Origin: Chitinophagaceae bacterium
Lineage (GTDB): Bacteria; Bacteroidota; Bacteroidia; Chitinophagales; Chitinophagaceae
Assembly (NCBI GenBank): GCA_016719015.1
Contig: JADKAZ010000001.1
Span: forward strand, 1,364,001-1,428,000
Direction: 5' to 3'
Length of the DNA stretch: 64,000 nt
The position numbers and the translations under genes were made by a program. This document shows positions 51,953-59,905 of this stretch, piece by piece. A model generated the notes under the pieces. That model did no database searches and was not told the DNA's origin. It worked only from the letters and a program-made list of their open reading frames with translations. Position 1 is the first letter of the stretch. The number at the start of each line of letters is the position of its first letter.

Positions 51953-52420
51953 ATGAAAAACATGAAACTATTCTTTCTACTCGTATTGTCAACGTTTTGT
52001 ACGATCACCATTTCCGGTCAAACAGGTAAAGCCCCCGCAGGTATCACTTACGAAAAGCGTACTGATATCTTAAATGCCCCCAGGTGTAATGCTTCAGAGG
52101 TGTACCTGAAAAAGAAAGTAAAAGCACAGTTAGCAACATACTATAAAGATCATCCCTATATCGCCGTTGATTTTACTTCCTTCAAAGGACAAAATGGGTA
52201 TAGCGACAAAGAAGATGCTAAAAGGATAGTTTATCCTTTTAAGATAGAAATGCTGGTTTATTTAAAACGGAACGTTATGAAGGAAGGAAAAGAACTTACC
52301 GAATATACTATCTGGAAATATGATAGTGAATATGAATATGCCACGAGGCCGGGAAAGAAGTGTGAGTTTTATATAGTGCCTTCCTCCCAGATAACACTGA
52401 TTACAAAGCAAGTATTCTGA
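51953..52420 (+). CDS. Exported protein of unknown function
   Basis: A 155-residue exported protein with a signal peptide (about 1-22, ending TISGQ). The mature part is beta-rich with many Lys, Tyr and two Cys (APRCNASE, KKCEFY), which could form a disulfide. No family is recognised. A second ATG at 51965 (MKLFFLL) is a possible start. It is isolated, ending before a convergent phytanoyl-CoA dioxygenase gene. Confidence 0.75.
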   Translation: MKNMKLFFLLVLSTFCTITISGQTGKAPAGITYEKRTDILNAPRCNASEVYLKKKVKAQLATYYKDHPYIAVDFTSFKGQNGYSDKEDAKRIVYPFKIEMLVYLKRNVMKEGKELTEYTIWKYDSEYEYATRPGKKCEFYIVPSSQITLITKQVF

Positions 52421-52496
52421 TGAGATTGGTAGTGGTTATATCTATGATGCGTTTCAATAAAAAATAATTTTCCAACTACTTTTTTTGCACACTATT

Positions 52497-53327
52497 TTAT
52501 TCAAACCCTCTCAACTCATTCATATTCCGCTGCAGCCAGTTTACATCTGGATAATGTGCATTCCGGTTGATGGTATGAATGGCATAAGCTTGTCTTGACC
52601 TGCCACTGGTATTAACTAAACTATAGTGTGGCAGCAGACCGTGCAATACAATGCAGGTACCTTTTTTAACTTCCAATGGTATCATTCCTTTCATTGAAAT
52701 AGGTTCATCGCTGAGTTGCAATAGTTCTGTTCCACCATCTGCCTTTTTACGAAACCAGGAACGTAGTGCTGTTTGATGTCCCCCGGGCATAGCCCATAGA
52801 CAACCATTTTCTTTCGTCGCATCTTCCAGTGCATACCAGAAACCGATGCAGGATTCAGGTTCGGTATAAAGAAAACTTGAATCCTGGTGTACATCTACCA
52901 CGCCACCAATCTTTGCATGTTTGAGTATGTACATGCTTTGAATAATTACGGCATCACGCAGGTTCAATTCTGCAACTAACTTTTTCATTTGAGGTGAACG
53001 GGAAAATGAATCGAAAACCGGGTCAAGATCATGGAGGGCATGGCCAATCTTGTTGAGCGAATGAAACAGGTCATTTTTCAATTTCCCTGAATCGTCGAAT
53101 GCATCTTTTTCGAAAAAGAAAGATATCCGGTCGCCAGATTCGAGAAAATAATCATCAGTTGTCCTGGACTGGTTGGTTGTTTGAAAAACAGAAGGATGAC
53201 CTTCATAATTAAAACTGCTTGTCAGCTCTTCGGCACGCCTCATCAGGTCATCACATTCGTTGGCCGTATTGAAATTTTCCAGTATAAGAAATCCGTCAGA
53301 CTGAAATTGCTGCAACCTGTTTTTCAT
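52497..53327 (-). CDS. Phytanoyl-CoA dioxygenase family protein
   Basis: A 276-residue non-haem Fe(II)/2-oxoglutarate-dependent oxygenase. The metal triad is His147-x-Asp149 (VDVHQDSSF) and His234 (GLLPHYS), and Arg243 in SGRSRQAY binds 2-oxoglutarate. It hydroxylates a small-molecule substrate not readable from sequence. The ATG is at 53327. Confidence 0.9.
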   Translation of the reverse strand: MKNRLQQFQSDGFLILENFNTANECDDLMRRAEELTSSFNYEGHPSVFQTTNQSRTTDDYFLESGDRISFFFEKDAFDDSGKLKNDLFHSLNKIGHALHDLDPVFDSFSRSPQMKKLVAELNLRDAVIIQSMYILKHAKIGGVVDVHQDSSFLYTEPESCIGFWYALEDATKENGCLWAMPGGHQTALRSWFRKKADGGTELLQLSDEPISMKGMIPLEVKKGTCIVLHGLLPHYSLVNTSGRSRQAYAIHTINRNAHYPDVNWLQRNMNELRGFE

Positions 53328-53381
53328 GCCGTTAAGATAACACCCTGAATGATTTTTTCAATAAAACAATCTGGCCATACT

Positions 53382-54044
53382 TCATTTCCAGATATGAAAC
53401 TTCAGGCGGAATTTTTTTTCTATCATCAATGAACGCCAGTCAATAAATAGGAGAGCAAACAGCAGGATAAGACCAACCAGTAATCCTAAAATAGATTTCC
53501 AGGACATGATGCCCCGCAGCAGGCTCTCCGTATTCTCGGTTGCATATTTACCCATAAATACTGCAATACTATCACTGGTAAATTTTCCGGCAAAAAAAGC
53601 CGGGATAATATATATCGGTTTCATCCGGGCTATACCACCGGCAACAAATAAAGGAGTGGATGGCAACGGCATAAGTGTATATAGTAAAATGAAGAGCTGG
53701 CTTTTCCAGCCATTGTGCTTCAATTTATCTCCCAAAAAACGTATATCATCATTTTTAGATTGAATAAATAACCGGTTGGATACATTGGGAATATATAATG
53801 TAAGAATATAGCGGCCGATAATAGAGCCAATGACACCAATAACAATTACCGGCCAGATAGAAAGCCCAAACATTATCTGGAACAAGACCATTACTGTAAA
53901 GGCAGGTGGTAGCGGCAGCGGGGTAATATCCACTGCAATGGTTCCTAATAACACAAATAAGTATTCCCACCACATGCTACTGTAATTTCCTGCATTATCC
54001 GGGCCAAATAAATAACTAATCACCAGAAGTCCCCTGATTAACAT
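53382..54044 (-). CDS. VTT/SNARE-associated (DedA-like) membrane protein
   Basis: A 220-residue polytopic membrane protein. The first half has GTIAVDITPLPLPPAFTVMVLFQIMFG, and the second has YTLMPLPSTPLFVAGGIARM, the paired re-entrant Pro-rich loops of the VTT fold. Such proteins are linked to lipid or undecaprenyl-phosphate handling in other bacteria, but the substrate here is unknown. Five to six helices. Confidence 0.85.
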   Translation of the reverse strand: MLIRGLLVISYLFGPDNAGNYSSMWWEYLFVLLGTIAVDITPLPLPPAFTVMVLFQIMFGLSIWPVIVIGVIGSIIGRYILTLYIPNVSNRLFIQSKNDDIRFLGDKLKHNGWKSQLFILLYTLMPLPSTPLFVAGGIARMKPIYIIPAFFAGKFTSDSIAVFMGKYATENTESLLRGIMSWKSILGLLVGLILLFALLFIDWRSLMIEKKFRLKFHIWK

Positions 54045-54155
54045 CAGGTTTTTCTGTTTTGTGTCCGTTTACTTTAACACTTCCTGACTTGAGTTGAACT
54101 ATCGATCTCAACTTCTGGAGTTTAGTTTTGTTATCTTTACAAATAATCTATCCTT

Positions 54156-54488
54156 ATGCAATGGTCCGTACTAAATTCTGAAGAGCAATTGACATCGATA
54201 CTGGAAAAATCATTTATGAAACCACAGGTCATCTTTAAGCATTCCACCCGATGCTCGGTGAGCAGTGTGATAAAAACCAGGTTGGAAAAAGATACTGTCC
54301 CTGACAACATTGATTTCCATTTCTTAGACCTATTAGCCTATCGATCCCTTTCTAAAAAAATAGCGGAAGACCTGAACGTACATCATGAATCTCCACAGGT
54401 GCTGCTGATACAAAAAGGTGAATGTATTTTTGATGAAAGCCACCTGGTAATAAGAATGCAGGATATTATAGACGAGGTGACGCATTAA
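54156..54488 (+). CDS. ytxJ: YtxJ-type monothiol bacilliredoxin-like protein
   Basis: A 110-residue thioredoxin-fold protein. The sole Cys33 sits in IFKHSTRCSVS, the YtxJ/DUF2847 signature, with the usual cis-Pro region ESPQVLLIQKGECIFDESH. In Firmicutes related proteins are tied to bacillithiol. No bacillithiol synthesis gene is seen in this window. It is cytoplasmic (no signal). Confidence 0.9.
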   Translation: MQWSVLNSEEQLTSILEKSFMKPQVIFKHSTRCSVSSVIKTRLEKDTVPDNIDFHFLDLLAYRSLSKKIAEDLNVHHESPQVLLIQKGECIFDESHLVIRMQDIIDEVTH

Positions 54489-54534
54489 TACACCCCTTCT
54501 TATCTATCTACCATCCGTTTCAACTTTTATAGCA

Positions 54535-56439
54535 TCAATTTTCTCTTGCCCAAACAGTAGTAAACCCTTTATTCGCTGATTGAGCATTAGTGGACCATGT
54601 TGAAGGGTCAGAATCTATCACTGTATACGTTCCTGCCGGCAATATCCGGTTCGGCCTCACTACCCAATAAGCATTTTGAACCCCACCCTGGCCGGGAGTA
54701 CCTGTTGCCAGCCAGGGGCCAAATACCTTTCCTTTTTCATTCATCAATGTAATGATGCCCGGCAATTTTCCATTGTTGAAATAATGGTAGTTCTCAATCC
54801 TGGTGATATAAGTGTCTTTATTCAAAATAAATTTTGTTGGACTTACAGGCCCATTGGTCACACCATAAATATTTCCATTATCAAAAATCTTCTGTTCGCT
54901 TCCGGGGTCCATTGACATATCATCAGAAGAAGCAGCTATTACACGGTTCCCCTTCACTTCTGATTTTTTATTCCGGGATGCATTCAGGATATCAATAGGT
55001 GAATTTTCTTCTTCCTGGTTTAATACATATTCCTGTCCGCTATTTACCTGCAATGAATATTTGTAGACAGACCTGTTTGACGGATCATCCTGCATATTAA
55101 ACCCTGAGTACACTTCAGCCGCACCCTTACCTGATCCTTTGAATACAACCTTGTAACCTTTATCAGAGGGATAAGCTAATTCAGTCCAGAAAGTTCCATC
55201 CGCCAGTTGGAAGGTATTCACTGATACACCGGGTATTTCAGTACGAAGCATTCCACCGGGGAAACCACTGATGCGGCCTGCTCCATCAGTGATATATAAA
55301 TACAATGGACAATCAGCTGCTGTTCTTGTAGTATTCTCCCGGTTACTAAAATCTATTTTCATCCGCCTCTTTCGTTCTGTCACATCTTTTATATTCTTAT
55401 ATCCATCCTGACGTTGTTTGGAAAGAGATTTATACCAGTTGGTTTCAGCCGGGGTAAGCTCTGTTTTACGGGGGTCGTTATAGCCACTGCCGCCGCATAT
55501 TGGATACTGACCTTTATAATAACCAGAAGGATTTACTCCATGCGGAAATATTTTTTTCCATTCCTCCATCGTATAGGATTTAGACCGCTGTTCTGGCCAG
55601 GGGTCTAATACAGTACCTGTTACTCTCCAATCTGTGCCTTTGGGATAGATAACCACAGCCTGGTGCCCTCCGGGTGTGATACCGCAATTAGCTTGTATCG
55701 GTCCATAATCATAACCTTCTAATAATTTTTTTTGTTCTGCATTGGTACCATATTTAATATTATCCAACAGACCAAGCACTTTGCTCTGGTATGCTCCGCA
55801 TACATAATCGTCATATTTTTTATCAAACCACCACAGCTTATTATTATCAGGACCATTACTTACCAGCCCTCTTGGTATTTTACTTTCATCACCATAGATT
55901 TTGAGAATATCTTTTAATACAGCCACGGCTGATGCCGCCGGTTTATGTTTATCCGGCTCTGCCGGTTTGTTCTGAGAACCCCATCTGCCATCCCAATCTC
56001 CCTGCACTACAACACCCCGTGAACCTCCACCCATACTATAGTGACCGTTCATATTAATAGAGATACTGACAGATTTTGCATCTTTGGGAATGGCCACCTG
56101 TTGCTGAAAACTCATTGGTGTTCCAGGTTTCACTTCATAAGTACCGCTGCTTGACTTTCCTCCAGCATTAACAGTTACGGTTACGGTGCAGCCAAGCCCT
56201 CCGGCTTGTAATGAACCCGATATTCCCAGCATACCCGTTTTTTGAACATCAGTAATTACAAGACTGCGGGTCCAGGTAAATCCGGGCACATCTGTATACT
56301 TAGATATGGTAGCACCGGTAATACTATAATTGACTTGCATTCCATTAAAAGGCTCGCCGGGAAATATTCCGGATGACTGAGATTTCGAAATTGCAGCAAG
56401 GACTGCTACAGCTATAAAAAGAGCAAACCACTTTTTCAT
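54535..56439 (-). CDS. Large exported protein with a possible papain-like Cys/His/Asp core
   Basis: A 634-residue exported protein: signal about 1-20, then a beta-rich N-terminal domain (about 30-150). The middle part (about 195-330) has DDYVCGAYQSKVLGLL (Cys214 at a helix start), TPGGHQAVVIYPKG (His259 on a strand) and TVLDPWPEQ (Asp279). This Cys-His-Asp order and secondary-structure setting resemble papain-like peptidases, but I do not recognise a named family, so the activity is inference. The C-terminal 110 residues form a beta domain (YWVVRPNRILPAGTYTVIDSDP) that looks like a lectin or adhesion module. No neighbour suggests a substrate. Confidence 0.75.
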   Translation of the reverse strand: MKKWFALFIAVAVLAAISKSQSSGIFPGEPFNGMQVNYSITGATISKYTDVPGFTWTRSLVITDVQKTGMLGISGSLQAGGLGCTVTVTVNAGGKSSSGTYEVKPGTPMSFQQQVAIPKDAKSVSISINMNGHYSMGGGSRGVVVQGDWDGRWGSQNKPAEPDKHKPAASAVAVLKDILKIYGDESKIPRGLVSNGPDNNKLWWFDKKYDDYVCGAYQSKVLGLLDNIKYGTNAEQKKLLEGYDYGPIQANCGITPGGHQAVVIYPKGTDWRVTGTVLDPWPEQRSKSYTMEEWKKIFPHGVNPSGYYKGQYPICGGSGYNDPRKTELTPAETNWYKSLSKQRQDGYKNIKDVTERKRRMKIDFSNRENTTRTAADCPLYLYITDGAGRISGFPGGMLRTEIPGVSVNTFQLADGTFWTELAYPSDKGYKVVFKGSGKGAAEVYSGFNMQDDPSNRSVYKYSLQVNSGQEYVLNQEEENSPIDILNASRNKKSEVKGNRVIAASSDDMSMDPGSEQKIFDNGNIYGVTNGPVSPTKFILNKDTYITRIENYHYFNNGKLPGIITLMNEKGKVFGPWLATGTPGQGGVQNAYWVVRPNRILPAGTYTVIDSDPSTWSTNAQSANKGFTTVWAREN

Positions 56440-56639
56440 AACTCATCATTTAATATGAGTAAGATATTATCATAATAAAGACGTAACAATGACAGGAGTT
56501 GTAAATAAGGATGATTATTATCAACACAGCTGCAATGAAAACCGGGACAATTATGTCAGAATCGCAGGTTCATCCTCCCGGCATCATTTTTATGCCAGTA
56601 TCCCCGTTATTCCAATTTTCAAACTTAAAATGTAACAAC

Positions 56640-57065
56640 ATGCACTACAATCAGTCATGCGGACACCGTCACAACGCTATGGCGTCCGAAGCCGCAAAAG
56701 GCAACACTTACGGAAACAGGAACAACCTGTTAATCCGTTCTATGCAACGGGCCAGTGTAAACATTTACAAAACAAACAACAGTTATGAAATGCTGGTGTT
56801 TGCACCCGGTCGTATCAAAGAACATTTTCATTTAGCTATGAATGGAAATGAGCTCACCGTTTCATACACGCCACCGGAAGGTTTTCCCCGTCCTGAATGG
56901 ATACTGCGGGAATACAGCCGTGGCGGATTCAGAAGAACTTTTACTTTGGATGAAAGCATTGACAACACAAACATCACTGCTAAGTATGCAGATGGTGTGT
57001 TGCAGGTCAGCCTGCCTGTCATTGCCGGTAAAGAAAATGTGAAGAAGGAAATTGTGATTAACTAA
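56640..57065 (+). CDS. Hsp20/alpha-crystallin-family small heat-shock protein
   Basis: A 141-residue protein from ATG 56640 with the alpha-crystallin domain about 45-138. Strand blocks are ASVNIYKTNNSYEMLVFAPG, HLAMNGNELTVSYTPP and ANGVLQVSLPV-like (TAKYADGVLQVSLPV). The N-terminus is unusual: CGHRHNAMASEAAKGN. An in-frame ATG at 56511 would add 43 mostly unlike residues (MIIINTAAMKTG...), so I prefer 56640. It holds unfolded proteins under stress. Confidence 0.88.
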   Translation: MHYNQSCGHRHNAMASEAAKGNTYGNRNNLLIRSMQRASVNIYKTNNSYEMLVFAPGRIKEHFHLAMNGNELTVSYTPPEGFPRPEWILREYSRGGFRRTFTLDESIDNTNITAKYADGVLQVSLPVIAGKENVKKEIVIN

Positions 57066-57085
57066 GCATGGTTAGCCTTTTGCAG

Positions 57086-57112
57086 ACGGGCATCGAGAGG
57101 TGCCCGTTTTTT
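57086..57112 (+). terminator. Intrinsic terminator of the Hsp20 gene
   Basis: ACGGGCA and TGCCCGT stem with loop and T-run (TTTTTT). Confidence 0.88.
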
Positions 57113-57176
57113 ATATCCGTACCATTGGGTAGTGTTCCCGTATTTTTTCGCTTTATATTTAGTGGAAATAAAGGTT

Positions 57177-57869
57177 ATGAAAAAAATTATACTCAGTTGC
57201 GGTTTATTAGTTACAACCCTTTTTTGCCTGGCACAAATCAAGGGCAATGTAACCATCAGCACTACCGGTACTAACAATCTGAAAATAAAATTTGGTGGCA
57301 AGCAATACAGCCTGCAGGACCGAAGTGTGACTTTTCAAAGTCTCGAACCAGGCAACTATAGTCTTATTATTTACCAGCTGCAACAAAAAACCACTGGCGG
57401 CACAGCATACACAGAAGTATTCAATAACAATATTACAGTGAATGCAAAAAAGCATCTTGAGGTATCAGTACTCCGTTTTGGAAAAATAGCCTGGGATGAA
57501 AGCACTATTGAACCCGATGACTGGGCCAATACCGGCTACCAGCCAGTTCCCGGGCAACCTGTTGGTACCGTTAATAATAATGGAACCGTATCTGATGAAC
57601 AGTTCGTTCTCTTAAAAAAATCTATAAAAGATGCCACCTATGATTCTGATAAAATGATTACCGGTAAAGTGGTATTAAAGAATAATTTATTTACAGCGGC
57701 ACAAATAAAAGAAATGTGCCGGCTGTTTACGTATGATGACAACAAGCTGGAGTTTGCAAAACTAGCCTACGAATTCTGTGCAGATAAAGGCTTTTATATT
57801 ACTATCCTCGACGTATTCACTTACCAGAGTACAAAAACAAGTTTACTGGAATTCATAAAGAATAAATAA
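57177..57869 (+). CDS. Exported DUF4476 protein
   Basis: A 230-residue exported protein: signal 1-19, beta-rich N-terminal half (ISTTGTNNLKIKFGGKQYSLQ, PEGASE-like), then the DUF4476 domain (about 135-230; FVLLKKSIKDATYDSDKMITGKVVL ... AQIKEMCRLFTYDDNKLEFAKLAYE). Function unknown. The ATG at 57177 is chosen over a GTG at 57132. Confidence 0.85.
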   Translation: MKKIILSCGLLVTTLFCLAQIKGNVTISTTGTNNLKIKFGGKQYSLQDRSVTFQSLEPGNYSLIIYQLQQKTTGGTAYTEVFNNNITVNAKKHLEVSVLRFGKIAWDESTIEPDDWANTGYQPVPGQPVGTVNNNGTVSDEQFVLLKKSIKDATYDSDKMITGKVVLKNNLFTAAQIKEMCRLFTYDDNKLEFAKLAYEFCADKGFYITILDVFTYQSTKTSLLEFIKNK

Positions 57870-57898
57870 CTATCCCGTCCTGTTTACAAAATTGTATT

Positions 57899-58489
57899 TT
57901 ATTCAGCAGCGGCTCCAATAAAAATAGTATCGGCTTTATCATCCTTGCCAAAAGTAAAAATGATACCACCATAGATGGAGCCTACTGTAATGGTCGTTGT
58001 ATTACTATTGCTCTTATCAATATCTTTTTCATAAGCAGCCATTACATCCTTGTAGCTGCTGCCAATGCCCACATTTTTCTTTGTTTTATATGCACAAGGG
58101 CTGCTGATAGTAATGGAAAAAATTTCCTGCCTGGACTGGCTTTTTTCACTGCTCATATTCAGCACAATACCTTTGTTTGTATATAGCCAATCCTGGTGCA
58201 TTAATCCATCAGCCCCCCATTCTTCTTTCTTTGATTTTGAAGCTGGCTCCCCTAAGAGCTCAATAACTTTCGAATGGCTCAAACCTATGGTAAGCTCTCC
58301 CACACCGCCATAATCCTGCTGTGTCATATCAGTATTACTATTGTTAACACCCTTATTATTACTCGTATCGGGGGATGCCACCACAGTAGTATCATTGGTA
58401 GTTACAGGCTCAACTTTGTTAGGTGGTTTTTTAGTATTACACCCGGAAATTATCAATACAATGATTGAAGCAACCAGTAAAGTTCTCAT
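57899..58489 (-). CDS. Lipoprotein of unknown function, related to the one at 22591-23190
   Basis: A 196-residue lipoprotein: lipobox Cys17 (IISGC), low-complexity Asn/Ser/Thr linker, then two blocks. The first is YGGVGELTIGLSHSKVIELLGEP; the second is ITISSPCAYKTKKNVGIGS followed by YKDVMAAYE. Order and spacing match the lipoprotein at 22591-23190 (GIGPIKVSMSQEELEKLL and SSPLCKTTNGLGIGS, AYE). No named family is recognised. Confidence 0.8.
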   Translation of the reverse strand: MRTLLVASIIVLIISGCNTKKPPNKVEPVTTNDTTVVASPDTSNNKGVNNSNTDMTQQDYGGVGELTIGLSHSKVIELLGEPASKSKKEEWGADGLMHQDWLYTNKGIVLNMSSEKSQSRQEIFSITISSPCAYKTKKNVGIGSSYKDVMAAYEKDIDKSNSNTTTITVGSIYGGIIFTFGKDDKADTIFIGAAAE

Positions 58490-58660
58490 GATTTTTAGTT
58501 TATAAATGAAAGGTATTAAAAATATTCTGCGGAAATAGAAGTCAGTAAAATTCTACCGGAACAGATTATGCTGGAGAAAAGACCCATTTTGAGAGACGAT
58601 TATCGAAAAAAAATGGGGACAACAAGTGCTAAACTGATGTTTTCCCAATGAGAAATGCTA

Positions 58661-58668
58661 TATCTTTG
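58661..58668 (+). promoter_or_regulatory. Candidate -7 box of the SWIB gene
   Basis: TATCTTTG matches TAnnTTTG and lies 47 bases before the ATG at 58716. The 225-base divergent gap 58490-58715 shows no other gene. Confidence 0.4.
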
Positions 58669-58715
58669 ATAGGATTAAATTTGAACACCCGTTAACATTC
58701 TAAATTAAAAACAAC

Positions 58716-59093
58716 ATGGCAACAAAAAAGAAAGCCGCTAAAAAAGCAGCAAAGAAACCTGCCGCTAAAAAAGCGGTAAAAAAAGCAGTTAAGAAAGCAG
58801 CAAAAAAACCTGCAAAGAAAGCTGCAAAAAAGAAATCAGCCCGTAAACCCAACGCTGCCTTCATGAAGGCTCTTACACCAAGTACTGCCTTAGCAGCGGT
58901 AGTAGGAAGCAAACCATTGGCCCGCACTGAGGCGGTGAAAAAAATCTGGGTTTACATTAAAGCCAATAAACTGCAGGACAAAGTCAACAGACGTATGATC
59001 AATGCTGATGCTAACCTGAAAGTAGTTTTCGGTGGTAAAGGCCAGGTATCAATGTTTGATATGGCGAAACACTTGTCAAAACACCTGAAGTAA
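58716..59093 (+). CDS. Histone H1-like tail fused to a SWIB domain
   Basis: A 125-residue protein. Residues 1-46 are almost pure Lys/Ala in AAKKPAAKK-type repeats, like the histone H1 C-tail. Residues about 48-125 form a SWIB domain: KPNAAFMKALTPSTALAAVVG, RTEAVKKIWVYIKANKLQ, FDMAKHLSKHLK. SWIB domains occur in eukaryotic remodelling complexes and some bacteria including Chlamydia. The basic tail should bind DNA, so a chromosome-packing role is likely but inferred. A terminator follows. Confidence 0.92.
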   Translation: MATKKKAAKKAAKKPAAKKAVKKAVKKAAKKPAKKAAKKKSARKPNAAFMKALTPSTALAAVVGSKPLARTEAVKKIWVYIKANKLQDKVNRRMINADANLKVVFGGKGQVSMFDMAKHLSKHLK

Positions 59094-59112
59094 AAAGGCG
59101 TTTACTTAATTT

Positions 59113-59140
59113 AAAGGGCATCGGGTGATGCCCTTTTTTA
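59113..59140 (+). terminator. Intrinsic terminator of the SWIB gene
   Basis: AAAGGGCATC and GATGCCCTTTTTT form a perfect stem and T-run. The rest of 59141-59326 holds no gene. Confidence 0.9.
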
Positions 59141-59326
59141 TTGTATATACTTTATTGGATACATGGAAATACAAGAACCAGCTTTTAAGCAATTGGAAAA
59201 AAATTATAGATGCGAGGAATAAAATTTATCGGGATATATGGTAATAAGATTTCCCTGCAACGATGTTGAAAGTTCACATCGCTTATAATACAAGCTAGAT
59301 AAAATCAATCCGGCTACATTATTTTA

Positions 59327-59734
59327 TTAATCACTTTCTTCCAGGTGAAAATGCTGGTGATGCGCCCCTGCTGCAATATGAAGAGCAAAACCGGTGATAG
59401 CAGTATCCTTTAAAATATTGACCAATGCAAGCTGCCGCATATCCTTAGCACCGGCGTGCAGGTAATTGGGCACATGAATAGATAGAATGAAAAAAATCAA
59501 CAGGGCTGCCAGCAGGTACCCGGTCAATTTTACATACTGGTTGGTAAGGAATGACAACCCGACAAGGATAAAGGCAGTGCCAATAACATACACCCATTTT
59601 ATTCCTCCTACCAGAGAAAGCGGTACATAGACAAACAAATCCCGTGGATACATAAAATGAAAGACGCCAAATGCTATGAGTACAACCGACAGCATATAAA
59701 TGGCTATCCGGGAGACGATATGATAATGTTTCAT
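59327..59734 (-). CDS. DoxX-like four-helix membrane protein with His-rich tail
   Basis: A 135-residue membrane protein with four helices (about 8-28, 45-63, 70-88, 108-125). FGVFHFMYPRDLFVYVPL and AFILVGLSFLTNQYVKLTGYLLAALLI resemble DoxX-family blocks. The C-terminus HIAAGAHHQHFHLEESD has five His in ten residues, unusual and possibly metal binding. Function unknown. Confidence 0.78.
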   Translation of the reverse strand: MKHYHIVSRIAIYMLSVVLIAFGVFHFMYPRDLFVYVPLSLVGGIKWVYVIGTAFILVGLSFLTNQYVKLTGYLLAALLIFFILSIHVPNYLHAGAKDMRQLALVNILKDTAITGFALHIAAGAHHQHFHLEESD

Positions 59735-59905
59735 AACAAAATGATTTTAGAAAAGGTAGGATGGTTTGTCCTTCAAAAACATGACTTTCATCGGCAAGGG
59801 TAATAAAGTTGGTCATTTATGCCGGGGAAAGGCTGCTGAAGAAAGCAGAAAAGAAAAGTTGTAAAAGATATTGCTACCTGAATAAATCATTTGTCCAATC
59901 AAAAA

